Positions 7,307 through 15,279 of a DNA stretch of 24,308 nt are shown here, one piece after another. The stretch is from an uncultured Opitutia bacterium (GTDB lineage: Bacteria > Verrucomicrobiota > Verrucomicrobiae > Opitutales > MB11C04). The position numbers were made by a program, and so were the translations under genes. The number at the start of each line of letters is the position of its first letter. Position 1 is the stretch's first letter. The notes under the pieces are model-generated. The model saw only the letters and a list, made by a program, of their open reading frames with translations. It ran no database searches and was not told where the DNA came from. Location: the NCBI GenBank assembly GCA_913048545.1, contig CAJWWH010000014.1, forward strand, positions 1 to 24,308, given 5' to 3'.

Positions 7307-8077
7307 CTATGGTTTTTTGACCTGTTTTGCACTGGCCGGTTTTTCAAAAATCATAAAGTGTTGCCTCGGAAGAAAGTCGAGGGTTTTTTTCCACCTGAAT
7401 CCAATTTCAGTTATTTCTTTGATTGCCTGTTTCTCAGTCATTTTGTGAAGGAGCTTAATTGGTACATTTGGATCTTCCTTCCGGTATTCAATTAAAATAA
7501 GCCGACCATTAACTTTCAGGGATTCAAAGATGGAGGTGATCATTTCCCTGGGGTGAGAAAATTCATGATATGCATCCACGATCAGGGCACAATTTATTGT
7601 CTCTTTCGCCAGAGCAGTGTCCTCGACTGTACTTTGCACGGTTATTACATTATCAAACCCTCCCTTATGTTTCTTTGCTCGCATGATACCGAGCATTTGA
7701 GGGGAAATATCAACTGCCCAAACTTTTCCCTTGGGAACGAGGGGTGAAATTCGAAAGGAAAAGTATCCTGAACCAGCCCCAATGTCCGCAACATGATCGG
7801 TTTTGGAAAGATTCATATTTTTGATCAGCAAATCAGTTCGCTCCTCCTGTTCCCTTTTCGGCCTTTCCAACCAGCCCGCTCCGAGATGACCCATTACCTG
7901 TGAGATTTCTCTCCCCATGTAGTACTTTCCTATTCCATCACGTGTCTGCTTTCCCCACTGATAAAACTCGCTTTTTGTATTCCCTTCATCTCCTGTTTTT
8001 GCCAGAGCAAATGTTGAGGAGCAAAGAAAAAGCAGAAACACAAGGAAGCGTTTTAGTAGTAAATTTGCATTACGCAT
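7307..8077 (-). CDS. Class I SAM-dependent methyltransferase with an N-terminal signal peptide
   Basis: The protein has 256 residues. Residues 1-26 (KRFLVFLLFLCSSTFALA) look like a signal peptide with an Ala-x-Ala cleavage site. A segment GIGKYYMGREISQVMGHLG follows, and then the Rossmann-fold SAM site VADIGAGSGYFSF (motif I). The next strand (VWAVDIS) ends in an acidic residue expected to bind the SAM ribose. YHEFSHP and GRLILIEYR are consistent with the later strands of the fold. The family is a common predicted methyltransferase with an unassigned substrate. A signal peptide on a SAM enzyme is odd because SAM is cytoplasmic: the hydrophobic segment could be a membrane anchor, or the protein could be exported. 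It lies divergent from ispH with an 84-base gap. Confidence 0.82.
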   Translation of the reverse strand: MRNANLLLKRFLVFLLFLCSSTFALAKTGDEGNTKSEFYQWGKQTRDGIGKYYMGREISQVMGHLGAGWLERPKREQEERTDLLIKNMNLSKTDHVADIGAGSGYFSFRISPLVPKGKVWAVDISPQMLGIMRAKKHKGGFDNVITVQSTVEDTALAKETINCALIVDAYHEFSHPREMITSIFESLKVNGRLILIEYRKEDPNVPIKLLHKMTEKQAIKEITEIGFRWKKTLDFLPRQHFMIFEKPASAKQVKKP

Positions 8078-8161
8078 GGTCTAATTCTCGTATTCTTTTA
8101 AGGATGATTGCAAATCAATATTGTGCTATGCACTAATTAAGCATAAGACTAGAAATCTGAA

Positions 8162-9031
8162 ATGAAAGTAATCAGAGCAAAGAGTGCAGGATTTTGTTGG
8201 GGAGTTGAACGGGCAATTCAGGTCGCCCGTGAAGAGGCCAAGGGGGGGAGTCGAACCGTTTACACTGACGGGCCTTTGATTCATAACAGTCAGATGATGG
8301 AGGAATTGGGCAAGGAGGATATTCGTGAGGTTGGTGACTACCAAAGCAGTTCAAATCTCGATTTGCCTAAGGAGAAGGAAAAGGAATCTGTGGTGGTGGT
8401 CCGGGCACATGGTATTTCTCCTGAACGCAGAAAATATTTGAAGGGCTTAGGTCTTCCTTTTCGTGACGGTACCTGCCCGGATGTCGGTATTATTGCAGGT
8501 AAAATTAAGACTCATGCTGAGCGTGGATTTGCAGTGGTAATTTTTGGAGACCCCAAGCATCCAGAAGTTACTGGGTTGCTTGGTTATGCCAGTGGGGCGG
8601 GCCATGTGGTGACCAACTCGGAAGACTTGGATAATCTTCCCCCTTTCGAATCCGGAGTGGTTATGGTTTCCCAGTCAACCATGTTCACTCATGAATTTAA
8701 GGAACTTTCCTCTCAGTTATCCGAGACTTACCCGGAGCTTATAATCCTCGATACCATTTGCGGAGCCACCAAGGAAAGGCAGTCTGACCTCGTACAACTG
8801 GTAGAGCAGGGAGCAGATATAATTGTGGTGATCGGGGGAAAGCATTCTGCAAATACCCGAAAATTGGCCAAGCTTGCCTCCAGTTATGGTAAACCCACTT
8901 TTCATATCGAAACTGCAGAGGATATTCAGGCTGACAGCTTTGATGGATTTTCCTGCGTGGGTGTGACTGCGGGAGCCTCAACCCCTGAATTTATTATCCG
9001 TTCCGTCTGTGATAAACTGGAAACTTTTTAA
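8162..9031 (+). CDS. ispH: 4-hydroxy-3-methylbut-2-enyl diphosphate reductase (IspH)
   Basis: This 289-residue protein carries all family marks. It performs the last step of the MEP (non-mevalonate) isoprenoid pathway, reducing HMBPP to IPP and DMAPP with an Fe-S cluster. The three cluster cysteines are Cys12 (AGFCWGVERAI), Cys105 (GTCPDV) and Cys200 (TICGAT). Substrate-site residues include His41, His83 (VVRAHG), His133 (GDPKHPEVTG) and the Glu two residues later. The C-terminus has the usual VGVTAGASTPEFII segment. Length is close to the usual 290-320. The gene starts with ATG at 8162 and is followed 14 bases later by purB, so the two probably form an operon. No Shine-Dalgarno is evident. 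Confidence 0.96.
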   Translation: MKVIRAKSAGFCWGVERAIQVAREEAKGGSRTVYTDGPLIHNSQMMEELGKEDIREVGDYQSSSNLDLPKEKEKESVVVVRAHGISPERRKYLKGLGLPFRDGTCPDVGIIAGKIKTHAERGFAVVIFGDPKHPEVTGLLGYASGAGHVVTNSEDLDNLPPFESGVVMVSQSTMFTHEFKELSSQLSETYPELIILDTICGATKERQSDLVQLVEQGADIIVVIGGKHSANTRKLAKLASSYGKPTFHIETAEDIQADSFDGFSCVGVTAGASTPEFIIRSVCDKLETF

Positions 9032-9045
9032 CAAATCCATCTATT

Positions 9046-10470
9046 ATGCCCGCTGAAATATCAAATGTACTGGCTTCCCGCTACGCTTCTGAACCGATGA
9101 AAAACCTCTGGTCTGCGACCGGTAAAATTATTCTTGAAAGGGAATTTTGGATTGCGGTGATGAAAGCACAAAAAGAACTGGGCGTGGACATCGGGGACGA
9201 AGCAATTGAGTCTTCCATAAAAGCCAAAGGATTGGTTGATTTAAAAGCGATTCAGGAACGGGAGAAAATAACCAAACATGATGTAAAAGCCCGGCTTGAG
9301 GAGTTTGCCGAAAAAGCGGGGCATCAACATGCTCACAAGGGAATGACGAGTCGTGACCTGACTGAAAATGTTGAACAGCTTCAGGTTCATCGTGCCTTGA
9401 GCCTGGTCTTGGAAAAAGGAGTCGCTGCTCTTTTGGCCCTGGCTGCCAAGGCAAAGGAATATCGTGATATTCCACTTACTGCACGTTCCCATAATGTTCC
9501 CGCTCAGGTAACCACTTTGGGAAAGAGAATGGCTAATTGGGGGGAGGAATTGGAACGCGTTCTTGATGCCCTGTCGAGTTTGTGTGTGACTTATCCGTAT
9601 CGCGGTTTGAAAGGTGCAGTTGGCACGCGATTGGATCAGGTTACCCTGATGGGGGATACGAAACAGGCTGAAGAGCTTGACCAGAAGATTATGGAGCATT
9701 TAGGCGCCACTGCAAACTGGCAAAATGTTGGACAGGTTTACCCCCGTAGTCTCGATTTTGAAGTGGTTTCTATTCTAGTCCGTCTTTCAGCAGCACCTTC
9801 CAGTTTTGCCAAGACCCTCAGAATAATGGCCGGACATGAACTTCTGGGGGAAGGATTTGCCAAAGGGCAAACCGGATCCTCGGCGATGCCCCATAAAATG
9901 AACAGCAGAAGTTGCGAAAGGATCAACGGGTTTCAGGCAATTTTGAATGGTCTCTTAGCCATGGTTTCCAATCTTTCCGGTGATCAGTGGAATGAAGGTG
10001 ATGTCTCCTGTTCCGTGGTCAGACGGGTGGCTTTACCGGACGCTTTTTTTGCGATTGATGGGCTTTTGGATACCTTCCTGACTGTCCTCGATCAGATGGA
10101 AGTTTTTCCGGCTATGATTGAAGCTGAAACCAACCATTATCTACCCTTCCTTTTGTCGACTACTATAATGATGGAAGCAGTTAAGGCCGGAGCTGGGCGT
10201 GAGGATGCTCACTCCGCCATCAAGGAACACGCCGTGGCCACGGTGAATGAGATAAGACGGGGCGAAATTAAGGAGAATGATCTTGCCAAAAGATTGGCCG
10301 GAGACAAGAGAATCGGTTTAAGCATTTCGTCTATCGAAGAACTGATTAATAAAGGAAAGGAACGGATTGGTGCAGCTCACTCTCAGGTTGATTATTTTGT
10401 GGATAGAGCGGATTCATGGAGCAAGCGTTACCCCAATGCAGGCGAGTATAAACCGCCTTCCATCCTCTGA
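9046..10470 (+). CDS. purB: Adenylosuccinate lyase (PurB)
   Basis: This 474-residue enzyme belongs to the fumarase/aspartase superfamily. It acts twice in purine synthesis, releasing fumarate from SAICAR and from adenylosuccinate. The superfamily signature GSSAMPHKMN lies at 277-286 with the catalytic-loop serines at 278-279. Other motifs are TSRDLTENVEQLQ (101-113), RSHNVPAQVTTLGK (147-160, with the His expected to act as general acid) and GQVYPRSLDFE (229-239). TSRDLTENVEQLQ and the length place it with the longer bacterial form (about 470 residues) and not the shorter 430-residue form. It lies directly after ispH and before a likely terminator. Purine and isoprenoid genes have no direct pathway link here; the pairing looks like ordinary operon packing. 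Confidence 0.96.
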   Translation: MPAEISNVLASRYASEPMKNLWSATGKIILEREFWIAVMKAQKELGVDIGDEAIESSIKAKGLVDLKAIQEREKITKHDVKARLEEFAEKAGHQHAHKGMTSRDLTENVEQLQVHRALSLVLEKGVAALLALAAKAKEYRDIPLTARSHNVPAQVTTLGKRMANWGEELERVLDALSSLCVTYPYRGLKGAVGTRLDQVTLMGDTKQAEELDQKIMEHLGATANWQNVGQVYPRSLDFEVVSILVRLSAAPSSFAKTLRIMAGHELLGEGFAKGQTGSSAMPHKMNSRSCERINGFQAILNGLLAMVSNLSGDQWNEGDVSCSVVRRVALPDAFFAIDGLLDTFLTVLDQMEVFPAMIEAETNHYLPFLLSTTIMMEAVKAGAGREDAHSAIKEHAVATVNEIRRGEIKENDLAKRLAGDKRIGLSISSIEELINKGKERIGAAHSQVDYFVDRADSWSKRYPNAGEYKPPSIL

Positions 10471-10524
10471 TTTTAGATTCTTCCATTTGGAAGTACTATT
10501 TTGCGATTGCCATTTTATACTTTC

Positions 10525-10547
10525 CCCTGTGAAGTGAGGGTTTTTTT
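10525..10547 (+). terminator. Candidate intrinsic terminator between purB and pfp
   Basis: CCCT (10525-10528) pairs with AGGG (10537-10540) and is followed by seven T bases (10541-10547). The stem is short (4 bp), but the run of T is strong. It lies 54 bases after the purB stop. A second small hairpin (CTTCC-ATTT-GGAAG at 10480-10493) lies upstream without a U-tract. Confidence 0.5.
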
Positions 10548-10570
10548 CGTTATTTGACTCATTTTATATT

Positions 10571-11833
10571 ATGGCAGAAGAATTAGTAGGAAATTGTTTG
10601 GTTGCTCAGTCTGGAGGGCCAACCGCCGTCATTAATGCTAGTGTTGCTGGAGTGGTTACTGAAGCTCTCAACAATCCATGTATTGAGGAAATTTATGGGG
10701 GAATGAATGGTGTTCTTGGAATTCTTCGGGAAGAATTGATCGACCTTGCTGAGGAATCTCAGCAAAATATCCGCGGTCTCCGGTATACGCCTGCATCCGC
10801 ACTTGGTACATGCCGGTTTAAACTGAAAAGAGATCAGGATTACGAACGGGTATTGGAAGTATTTGAGGCTCACAATATCCGTTATTTTTTCTACGCCGGT
10901 GGTAATGATTCTCAGGACACTGCTGATAAAATTTCTAAGCTCGCTCAGGAAAAAAACTATGAACTTCGTGTCATCGGTGTTCCCAAAACAATTGATAATG
11001 ATTTGGTTACTACCGACCACTGCCCTGGATACGGGAGTGTTGTCAAGTACATCTGTTCTGTCATACGGGAAACAGCATTGGATCATGAAGCCATGGGGCA
11101 GCATGATTTGGTCTCAATTGTTGAGGTGATGGGCCGAAATGCAGGTTGGATTGCAGCAGGTTCCACACTTGCCAAAAGAAAAGAGAATCCGGACGATGCA
11201 CCCCATTTGATTTACCTTCCTGAATTACCATTTTCCAAAGAGCAGTTCATCGATGATGTGCAGCGGGTTCTTAAAAGGAACAAGTATTGCATGGTTGTTG
11301 TGGGTGAGGGTTTACTCGATCATGACGGAAACTATGTGGCCAACAGTACGAATGCACAGGATGCATTCGGACATCAGCAACTTGGTGGTATCGGTGATTT
11401 CCTTGCCGGTTTGGTTGAAGAGAATTTGGCTGTGAAAGCTCGCTCATCGAAATTGGGTACTGGCCAACGGGCAGCCGCTCATTGTTCTTCCCAGACAGAT
11501 AATGATGAAGCGTTCATGGCCGGTCAGGCAGCTGTCAAAGCCGCAATCGCTGGTGAAACAGATCAAATGGTCATCTTGGTCCGTGCAGAAGGTGAGACCT
11601 ACAGCTGTGAAACAAGTTTGGCTCCACTATCTGAAATTGCCAATGGAGTGAAAGAAATTCCCGCAGACTGGATTTCCGAAGACCGTGTCAGTATGACTGC
11701 CAAGTTTATTAAATACTGCCAGCCATTAATTATGGGTGAGGTTGAGGTTCCATATGAAAATGGTGTACCTAACTTTATCCGTCTGTCCAAAAAACGGATT
11801 CGTAAAGTACTGGATTCTCATTCCTTCGAGTAA
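10571..11833 (+). CDS. pfp: Pyrophosphate-dependent phosphofructokinase
   Basis: This 420-residue protein interconverts fructose 6-phosphate and fructose 1,6-bisphosphate with PPi as phosphate donor, a reversible step of glycolysis and gluconeogenesis. The phosphate-donor site reads GGNDS with Asp113 where ATP enzymes have GGDGS. The catalytic loop reads GVPKTIDNDL, with Lys139 before Thr and catalytic Asp142. The Asp and the Lys together are the accepted signature of PPi specificity. The N-terminus has AQSGGPTAVINA, and EVMGRNAGWIAAG follows the loop. Length fits the short class of about 400 residues. The start is an ATG at 10571 with no clear Shine-Dalgarno. The gene is monocistronic, since a hairpin follows and the next gene is convergent. 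Confidence 0.95.
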   Translation: MAEELVGNCLVAQSGGPTAVINASVAGVVTEALNNPCIEEIYGGMNGVLGILREELIDLAEESQQNIRGLRYTPASALGTCRFKLKRDQDYERVLEVFEAHNIRYFFYAGGNDSQDTADKISKLAQEKNYELRVIGVPKTIDNDLVTTDHCPGYGSVVKYICSVIRETALDHEAMGQHDLVSIVEVMGRNAGWIAAGSTLAKRKENPDDAPHLIYLPELPFSKEQFIDDVQRVLKRNKYCMVVVGEGLLDHDGNYVANSTNAQDAFGHQQLGGIGDFLAGLVEENLAVKARSSKLGTGQRAAAHCSSQTDNDEAFMAGQAAVKAAIAGETDQMVILVRAEGETYSCETSLAPLSEIANGVKEIPADWISEDRVSMTAKFIKYCQPLIMGEVEVPYENGVPNFIRLSKKRIRKVLDSHSFE

Positions 11834-11841
11834 GGTACCCG

Positions 11842-11862
11842 AAAGGGATTTTACATCCCTTT
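11842..11862. terminator. Shared terminator between convergent pfp and the gamma-synthase gene
   Basis: AAAGGGAT (11842-11849), loop TTTAC, and ATCCCTTT (11855-11862) form a perfect 8-bp stem. It follows pfp by 8 bases and precedes the stop codon of the minus-strand gene by 4 bases. T-rich sequence follows on the plus strand; on the minus strand the tail is poor in U, so it is best as a pfp terminator. Confidence 0.65.
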
Positions 11863-11866
11863 TAAT

Positions 11867-13378
11867 TTAATCTTTCATTCCCTGCAATGCACTCTGCAGG
11901 GTGTGAATTATTTGGTCCACATCTTCCAATCCGACGGACAACCGGCAAAGGTAGGGGGAAATCCCTGCTCTTTTTAAATGTGCCAATCCATCGGGTGTTT
12001 GCATCATATTGTAATGAGCCAAATAAACATAAGGACAACAAAGGCTAAAGTTTGTACCAAAGCTCGGACTTTTGAGCATTTCCAGCTTATTATAAAAACT
12101 TTTAAAGTCTCCATTCACTTCAAAGCTCACCACGCATCCAGGTTTGTCATCTCCCGCCCGTGCCCGAAAAAAATTGGCTGAGTTTTCCTGATAGGCCCAG
12201 TAGACATTTTTTACTGAGTTACTTGATTTCAAAAATTCCACCACCCGTAATTGACTTTGGTTGGTCTTTTCAACGAAATTTGGGTAATAAGGGAGCTGTT
12301 CGCAAAGCCGGAGTAAATCTCGCTTAAAGGGCGGACATACGATTTCTTTTGTTTTTTCAAATAGTTCCATTCCCCGTTTTGAGTCGTGGGGGAAGACCAG
12401 GCTGCCAATCATAACATCTCCTTCCCAGGATGCATATTTTGTCAGGCTATTGACCAGGACATCTCCAAATCTTGCCACTTTTGAGTTTTTTGGTGATGCC
12501 ATTGTCGGGTCAACGATAAGCAGTGCATCAGCTTGATCACACAGCACTCTTACCCGATCAAGGTCACAGGATTGAAGGAGCGGGTTCGTCGGGAATTCGG
12601 TAACCAGTCCGGCGATATTATTCCCGTGAGTGGCGAAGATTTTTTCCAGCTCTTTTTCATTTCCCGGGTTTGACAGGGTGATGATGTTTTCTTCCCCCCC
12701 CACCATTTTCATGGTTTCAATTGTATCCAGGTATAGCCAACCCAATTGTATCCATATTTTCTTTCCTTTTTCCACATAACTGTCCCGGGCACTTCGAAAG
12801 AGGGAGTAGAATGCATTCGCCCCGGAAGAGGTTATAATTACCCCTTCTGGTGATACTCCCTGACCATGCACTTCTGCCATGATCTCGCGGGCAAATTGGT
12901 TGGGGTTTTTGTGTTCAGAAATATTTTCCCGGGTAACCCGTAATCCTTTTCGAGTCAGAATGTCCTCTGCCTGCCTTGAGGATACAGATCCCCCGGTATG
13001 CTGTAGGAAAGAGTGGATTTTATCAGCATCACTGCTACCTTCCTCCAATTCCAGCCAAATATATTCATCCCGCTCATGAATAATTGGGTTTTTAATTGCG
13101 CAATGCTCAACTGCATCCCGGCAATGCTTCTGCTTGGCAAATAGAAAACTGCGCTTACCGGTCGATGAATGGATCTGCTCTTCGTGTGCAATGAGTTCCT
13201 TCAGGAAGCGGTGTTGTACAAAGCGGGGATAACCAGAAGACATTGCAGCCAAAGTTTTCGGGTGCATTTCCTCATAGCCAATCAGATCATCCACTGTAGG
13301 TAAACTGACGCATACCGCATGGTCACGGTTTGGCACGGCCTGCCCAAGGGCAAACTGTCCTAGTCCGGATACTATCAC
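11867..13378 (-). CDS. Cystathionine gamma-synthase-family PLP enzyme
   Basis: This 503-residue protein belongs to the Cys/Met-metabolism PLP family (fold type I). The PLP lysine is Lys314 in VNSLTKYASWEGDVMIGS. The cofactor aspartate is Asp290 in IVDPTMASP, and a Pro-Thr-Asn-Pro segment (EFPTNPLL, 261-268) matches the family ESPSNP motif. It ends with CRLSVGLEDVDQIIHTLQ, the usual family C-terminus. Family members make or break C-S bonds at the gamma carbon, such as O-acyl-homoserine plus cysteine to cystathionine. About 130 N-terminal residues precede the normal start of the domain, which is longer than bacterial MetB and closer in layout to fungal-type enzymes. The start is GTG at 13378 and overlaps the stop of the upstream decarboxylase-like gene by four bases (GTGA). 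Exact substrate uncertain. Confidence 0.85.
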   Translation of the reverse strand: MIVSGLGQFALGQAVPNRDHAVCVSLPTVDDLIGYEEMHPKTLAAMSSGYPRFVQHRFLKELIAHEEQIHSSTGKRSFLFAKQKHCRDAVEHCAIKNPIIHERDEYIWLELEEGSSDADKIHSFLQHTGGSVSSRQAEDILTRKGLRVTRENISEHKNPNQFAREIMAEVHGQGVSPEGVIITSSGANAFYSLFRSARDSYVEKGKKIWIQLGWLYLDTIETMKMVGGEENIITLSNPGNEKELEKIFATHGNNIAGLVTEFPTNPLLQSCDLDRVRVLCDQADALLIVDPTMASPKNSKVARFGDVLVNSLTKYASWEGDVMIGSLVFPHDSKRGMELFEKTKEIVCPPFKRDLLRLCEQLPYYPNFVEKTNQSQLRVVEFLKSSNSVKNVYWAYQENSANFFRARAGDDKPGCVVSFEVNGDFKSFYNKLEMLKSPSFGTNFSLCCPYVYLAHYNMMQTPDGLAHLKRAGISPYLCRLSVGLEDVDQIIHTLQSALQGMKD

Positions 13379-14637
13379 GGAGCAACTTCGTTTTCTACGA
13401 TTTGGTCGAAGGTCTGTCTTTTTCTGATGTAGGCAAGGGAACCGTCTGATTTTCTTAAAACCTCTGCGGCTTCGGGAAAGGAATTATAATTTTTCGCGGA
13501 CATGGAGGAACAGTAAGCCCCCACACTTTCAATTACACAAAAGTCTCCAACTTCCCCATGGGTTAAGAGCCTTGGGGCGAGTGCTTCCGGTTCGTTGGGG
13601 GCCGGAGTTAGCAGGTCACCTGACTCACAGCAATGCCCAACCACAACCTGTTCCGACTGCTCCCTGAATTTTTCCTGACCGGGTTCGGGAATAATAATCA
13701 GTGGGTGCTGGGCACCGTAGAGGCTTGGTCTGAGAATTTCAGTCATTCCACCATTTAACTTGAGGAAGCGATAGCCATCCGCTCCGGTTGTGGTGACATC
13801 CTGAACCGTAGTCACAAGACTGCAGGCGTGTGCTAACAGGAAAGTACCCGGTTCAATTTCGAGTTTAAGTTCCCGACCGGTCTCCTTGGCGAATTGCTCA
13901 AATAATTCCTTTACTGGCTGTCCAATTTGTTGCAGGTCGGTTGCATCCTCGTTGGGCATTCGGGCCACTTTATAGCCGCCTCCGAGGTTCAATGCTGTCA
14001 CCGTGGGAAAAGAGCGCACCAATTCAAGGCTCATACCGGCGACCTTTTGCCAAACCGCCGGATCTGAACCTGACCCAATATGAGTGTGTATACGCTCAAC
14101 TTTTAAATTGTATTCCTTGCAGAGGGATTTTGCTTCCTCCAGGTCGTCTTTCCAAATTCCAAAACTGCTTGCCGGTCCACCCACATTTGTCCGGTTAGTC
14201 CCGCCCGAGCCCATACCTGGGTTAAAACGCAGTCCTACAGATTCTCCCTTACCCCAGGATCCAAACTTGTGGATTTGGTTCAATGAGCAAAGGTTTACCT
14301 TTACCCCGTCCTGGCTCCAAAATCGGAAATTTTCTGGGAACTCCTGGGTGCTCATGGAAATCGACTCTGTTCCATACCCTGCACGTACTGCCCGTTCCAC
14401 TTCAAATTCCGAACTTGCATCGATCCCCAATCCCTCGCTGTTGAATATTCTTAGAATTGCACCCGTTGGGGCTGATTTCATCGCATACCTAGGAAACAGG
14501 CCAAATGCATTGGGGAAGCTCTTTACTGCCCGCGCATTGGCCCGGAGAGTTTCTTCATCATAAACAAAAGTGGGTGTGCCAAAATCGATACGTATCTGAT
14601 CCAGGTTTTCAGGTGTGAGAAATCGGGGCTTTTCCAT
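13375..14637 (-). CDS. lysA: Diaminopimelate decarboxylase-like enzyme (fold III PLP)
   Basis: This 420-residue protein is a group IV decarboxylase with an alanine-racemase-type fold. The PLP lysine is Lys54 in RYAMKSAP. The phosphate-binding loops are HIGSG (186-190) and LNLGGGYK (217-223), and EPGTFLLAHA follows (262-270). The C-terminal half has HCCESGD (335-341), which corresponds to the CESGD substrate motif of diaminopimelate decarboxylase. It also has AYCSSMSAKNYNSFP (374-388), which matches the C-terminal family motif. The likely reaction is meso-DAP to L-lysine, the last step of lysine synthesis. The sequence is divergent, so a related amino-acid decarboxylase is possible. It heads a two-gene operon with the gamma-synthase gene and has a strong sigma-70-type promoter in front. 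Confidence 0.83.
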   Translation of the reverse strand: MEKPRFLTPENLDQIRIDFGTPTFVYDEETLRANARAVKSFPNAFGLFPRYAMKSAPTGAILRIFNSEGLGIDASSEFEVERAVRAGYGTESISMSTQEFPENFRFWSQDGVKVNLCSLNQIHKFGSWGKGESVGLRFNPGMGSGGTNRTNVGGPASSFGIWKDDLEEAKSLCKEYNLKVERIHTHIGSGSDPAVWQKVAGMSLELVRSFPTVTALNLGGGYKVARMPNEDATDLQQIGQPVKELFEQFAKETGRELKLEIEPGTFLLAHACSLVTTVQDVTTTGADGYRFLKLNGGMTEILRPSLYGAQHPLIIIPEPGQEKFREQSEQVVVGHCCESGDLLTPAPNEPEALAPRLLTHGEVGDFCVIESVGAYCSSMSAKNYNSFPEAAEVLRKSDGSLAYIRKRQTFDQIVENEVAP

Positions 14638-14662
14638 ACTTCGTACTTAATTAAAAGGGTAA

Positions 14663-14691
14663 ATTATAATCAAACCCCAAAAGTGTGGCAA
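14663..14691 (-). promoter_or_regulatory. Sigma-70-type promoter of the lysA-like operon
   Basis: On the minus strand TTGCCA (14686-14691) and TATAAT (14663-14668) are spaced exactly 17 bp apart. The -10 is a perfect match and the -35 is 5 of 6 with TTGACA. Transcription would begin near 14656, about 19 bases before the ATG at 14637. It lies right after the folA stop. Confidence 0.7.
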
Positions 14692-14713
14692 GTCATTCGG
14701 AAGAATTAAGGAA

Positions 14714-15187
14714 TTATTTGGAAAGAATACGAAAACAAAGTTTTCCGGAATCTGTTTGCCGGGTGGTGGAGGAAATTTCTTTGGAGAAAAATGGCTCCCA
14801 GGCGGGGAGGTAAACATTGCCTTCATATTCCTCATCAATCTCAGTTAAGTATAACCGGTCAGCGATCGACATGGCCTCCCTGTAAATTTCTCTTCCCCCG
14901 CAAATCCAGGCAGTTTTTTCCAACTTTCTTACTTGATTTAAAGCATCCGCAAGAGAACTGGCTTTTTTTGCGTGGGGGAAGTTAATTTCTGGGCTCCGGC
15001 TCAGTGCAATGACCGAGCGCGTTTTGGCATGTTCCTCAAAATCGAGGTAACAATGCCGACCCATAATCAATATTCCATCCGCGGTCTGTTCCAGGAAATA
15101 GTCCCAATCCTCCTTTATATCCCAGGGAAGTTTGCCGTTTTTACCAATCAGGTTGTTGCGGTCGCATGCTACGATTATGTTGATCAT
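14714..15187 (-). CDS. folA: Dihydrofolate reductase (FolA)
   Basis: The protein has 157 residues from the ATG at 15187; a TTG one codon upstream is also in frame. It reduces dihydrofolate to tetrahydrofolate with NADPH. INIIVACDRNNLIGKNGKLP is the standard N-terminus with Gly15 in the Met20-loop region. The active-site acid is Asp27 (KEDWDYF), the same number as in E. coli. IMGRHCYLDF and the NADPH loop ICGGREIYREA follow. The usual PLPGR after the MGR helix is replaced by EEHAKTRS, so the protein is somewhat divergent. No thyA lies nearby. A 15-codon ORF ends at the first base of the folA start codon (TGATG), which suggests coupled initiation. Confidence 0.93.
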   Translation of the reverse strand: MINIIVACDRNNLIGKNGKLPWDIKEDWDYFLEQTADGILIMGRHCYLDFEEHAKTRSVIALSRSPEINFPHAKKASSLADALNQVRKLEKTAWICGGREIYREAMSIADRLYLTEIDEEYEGNVYLPAWEPFFSKEISSTTRQTDSGKLCFRILSK

Positions 15188-15234
15188 CAATGGTTCCTCA
15201 GCGACAGATAAAAAAGTTTTTCTCGGGTTTTCAT
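15187..15234 (-). CDS. Possible 15-residue leader ORF before folA
   Basis: On the minus strand the ATG at 15234 opens a 15-residue ORF (MKTREKLFYLSLRNH) whose TGA shares its last base with the folA ATG. A predicted minus-strand promoter (15252-15279) puts it first on the transcript, about 11 bases from the start point. It could couple translation to folA or be chance. It has no homology evidence and no Shine-Dalgarno. Confidence 0.3.
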   Translation of the reverse strand: MKTREKLFYLSLRNH

Positions 15235-15256
15235 GGATTTATTCTCTTGGTATGAT
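15228..15256 (+). promoter_or_regulatory. Candidate promoter of the helicase gene
   Basis: TTTTCA (15228-15233, 4 of 6 with consensus) and TATGAT (15251-15256, 5 of 6) are spaced 17 bp apart. The start point would be near 15263, 16 bases before the ATG at 15279. The -10 overlaps a minus-strand -10 candidate for folA (15252-15257), so the two promoters would compete. Confidence 0.4.
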
Positions 15257-15279
15257 ATGCAAAGGTTCTGTTTAGTAAA
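15252..15279 (-). promoter_or_regulatory. Candidate folA promoter overlapping the helicase promoter
   Basis: On the minus strand TTTACT (15274-15279, 4 of 6) and TATCAT (15252-15257, 5 of 6) are spaced 16 bp apart. Transcription would begin near 15245, just before the leader ORF at 15187-15234. The near-palindromic ATGATATG at the shared -10 serves both strands. Confidence 0.35.

Noticed and set aside
8127..8145. TATGC-ACTAATTAA-GCATA inverted repeat upstream of ispH as an operator
   Set aside because: Short and A/T-rich, single copy, and no adjacent regulator, so chance is likely.
10516..10521. TATACT as a -10 element for pfp
   Set aside because: No acceptable -35 at 16-18 bp upstream, and the nearest TTGCGA is only 9 bp away.
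10583..11104. 173-codon open frame on the minus strand inside pfp
   Set aside because: Antisense to a clear gene with full motifs; its own sequence lacks a recognisable fold.
14084..14563. 159-codon open frame on the plus strand inside the lysA-like gene
   Set aside because: It is a shadow of the real gene, produced by codon bias on the opposite strand.
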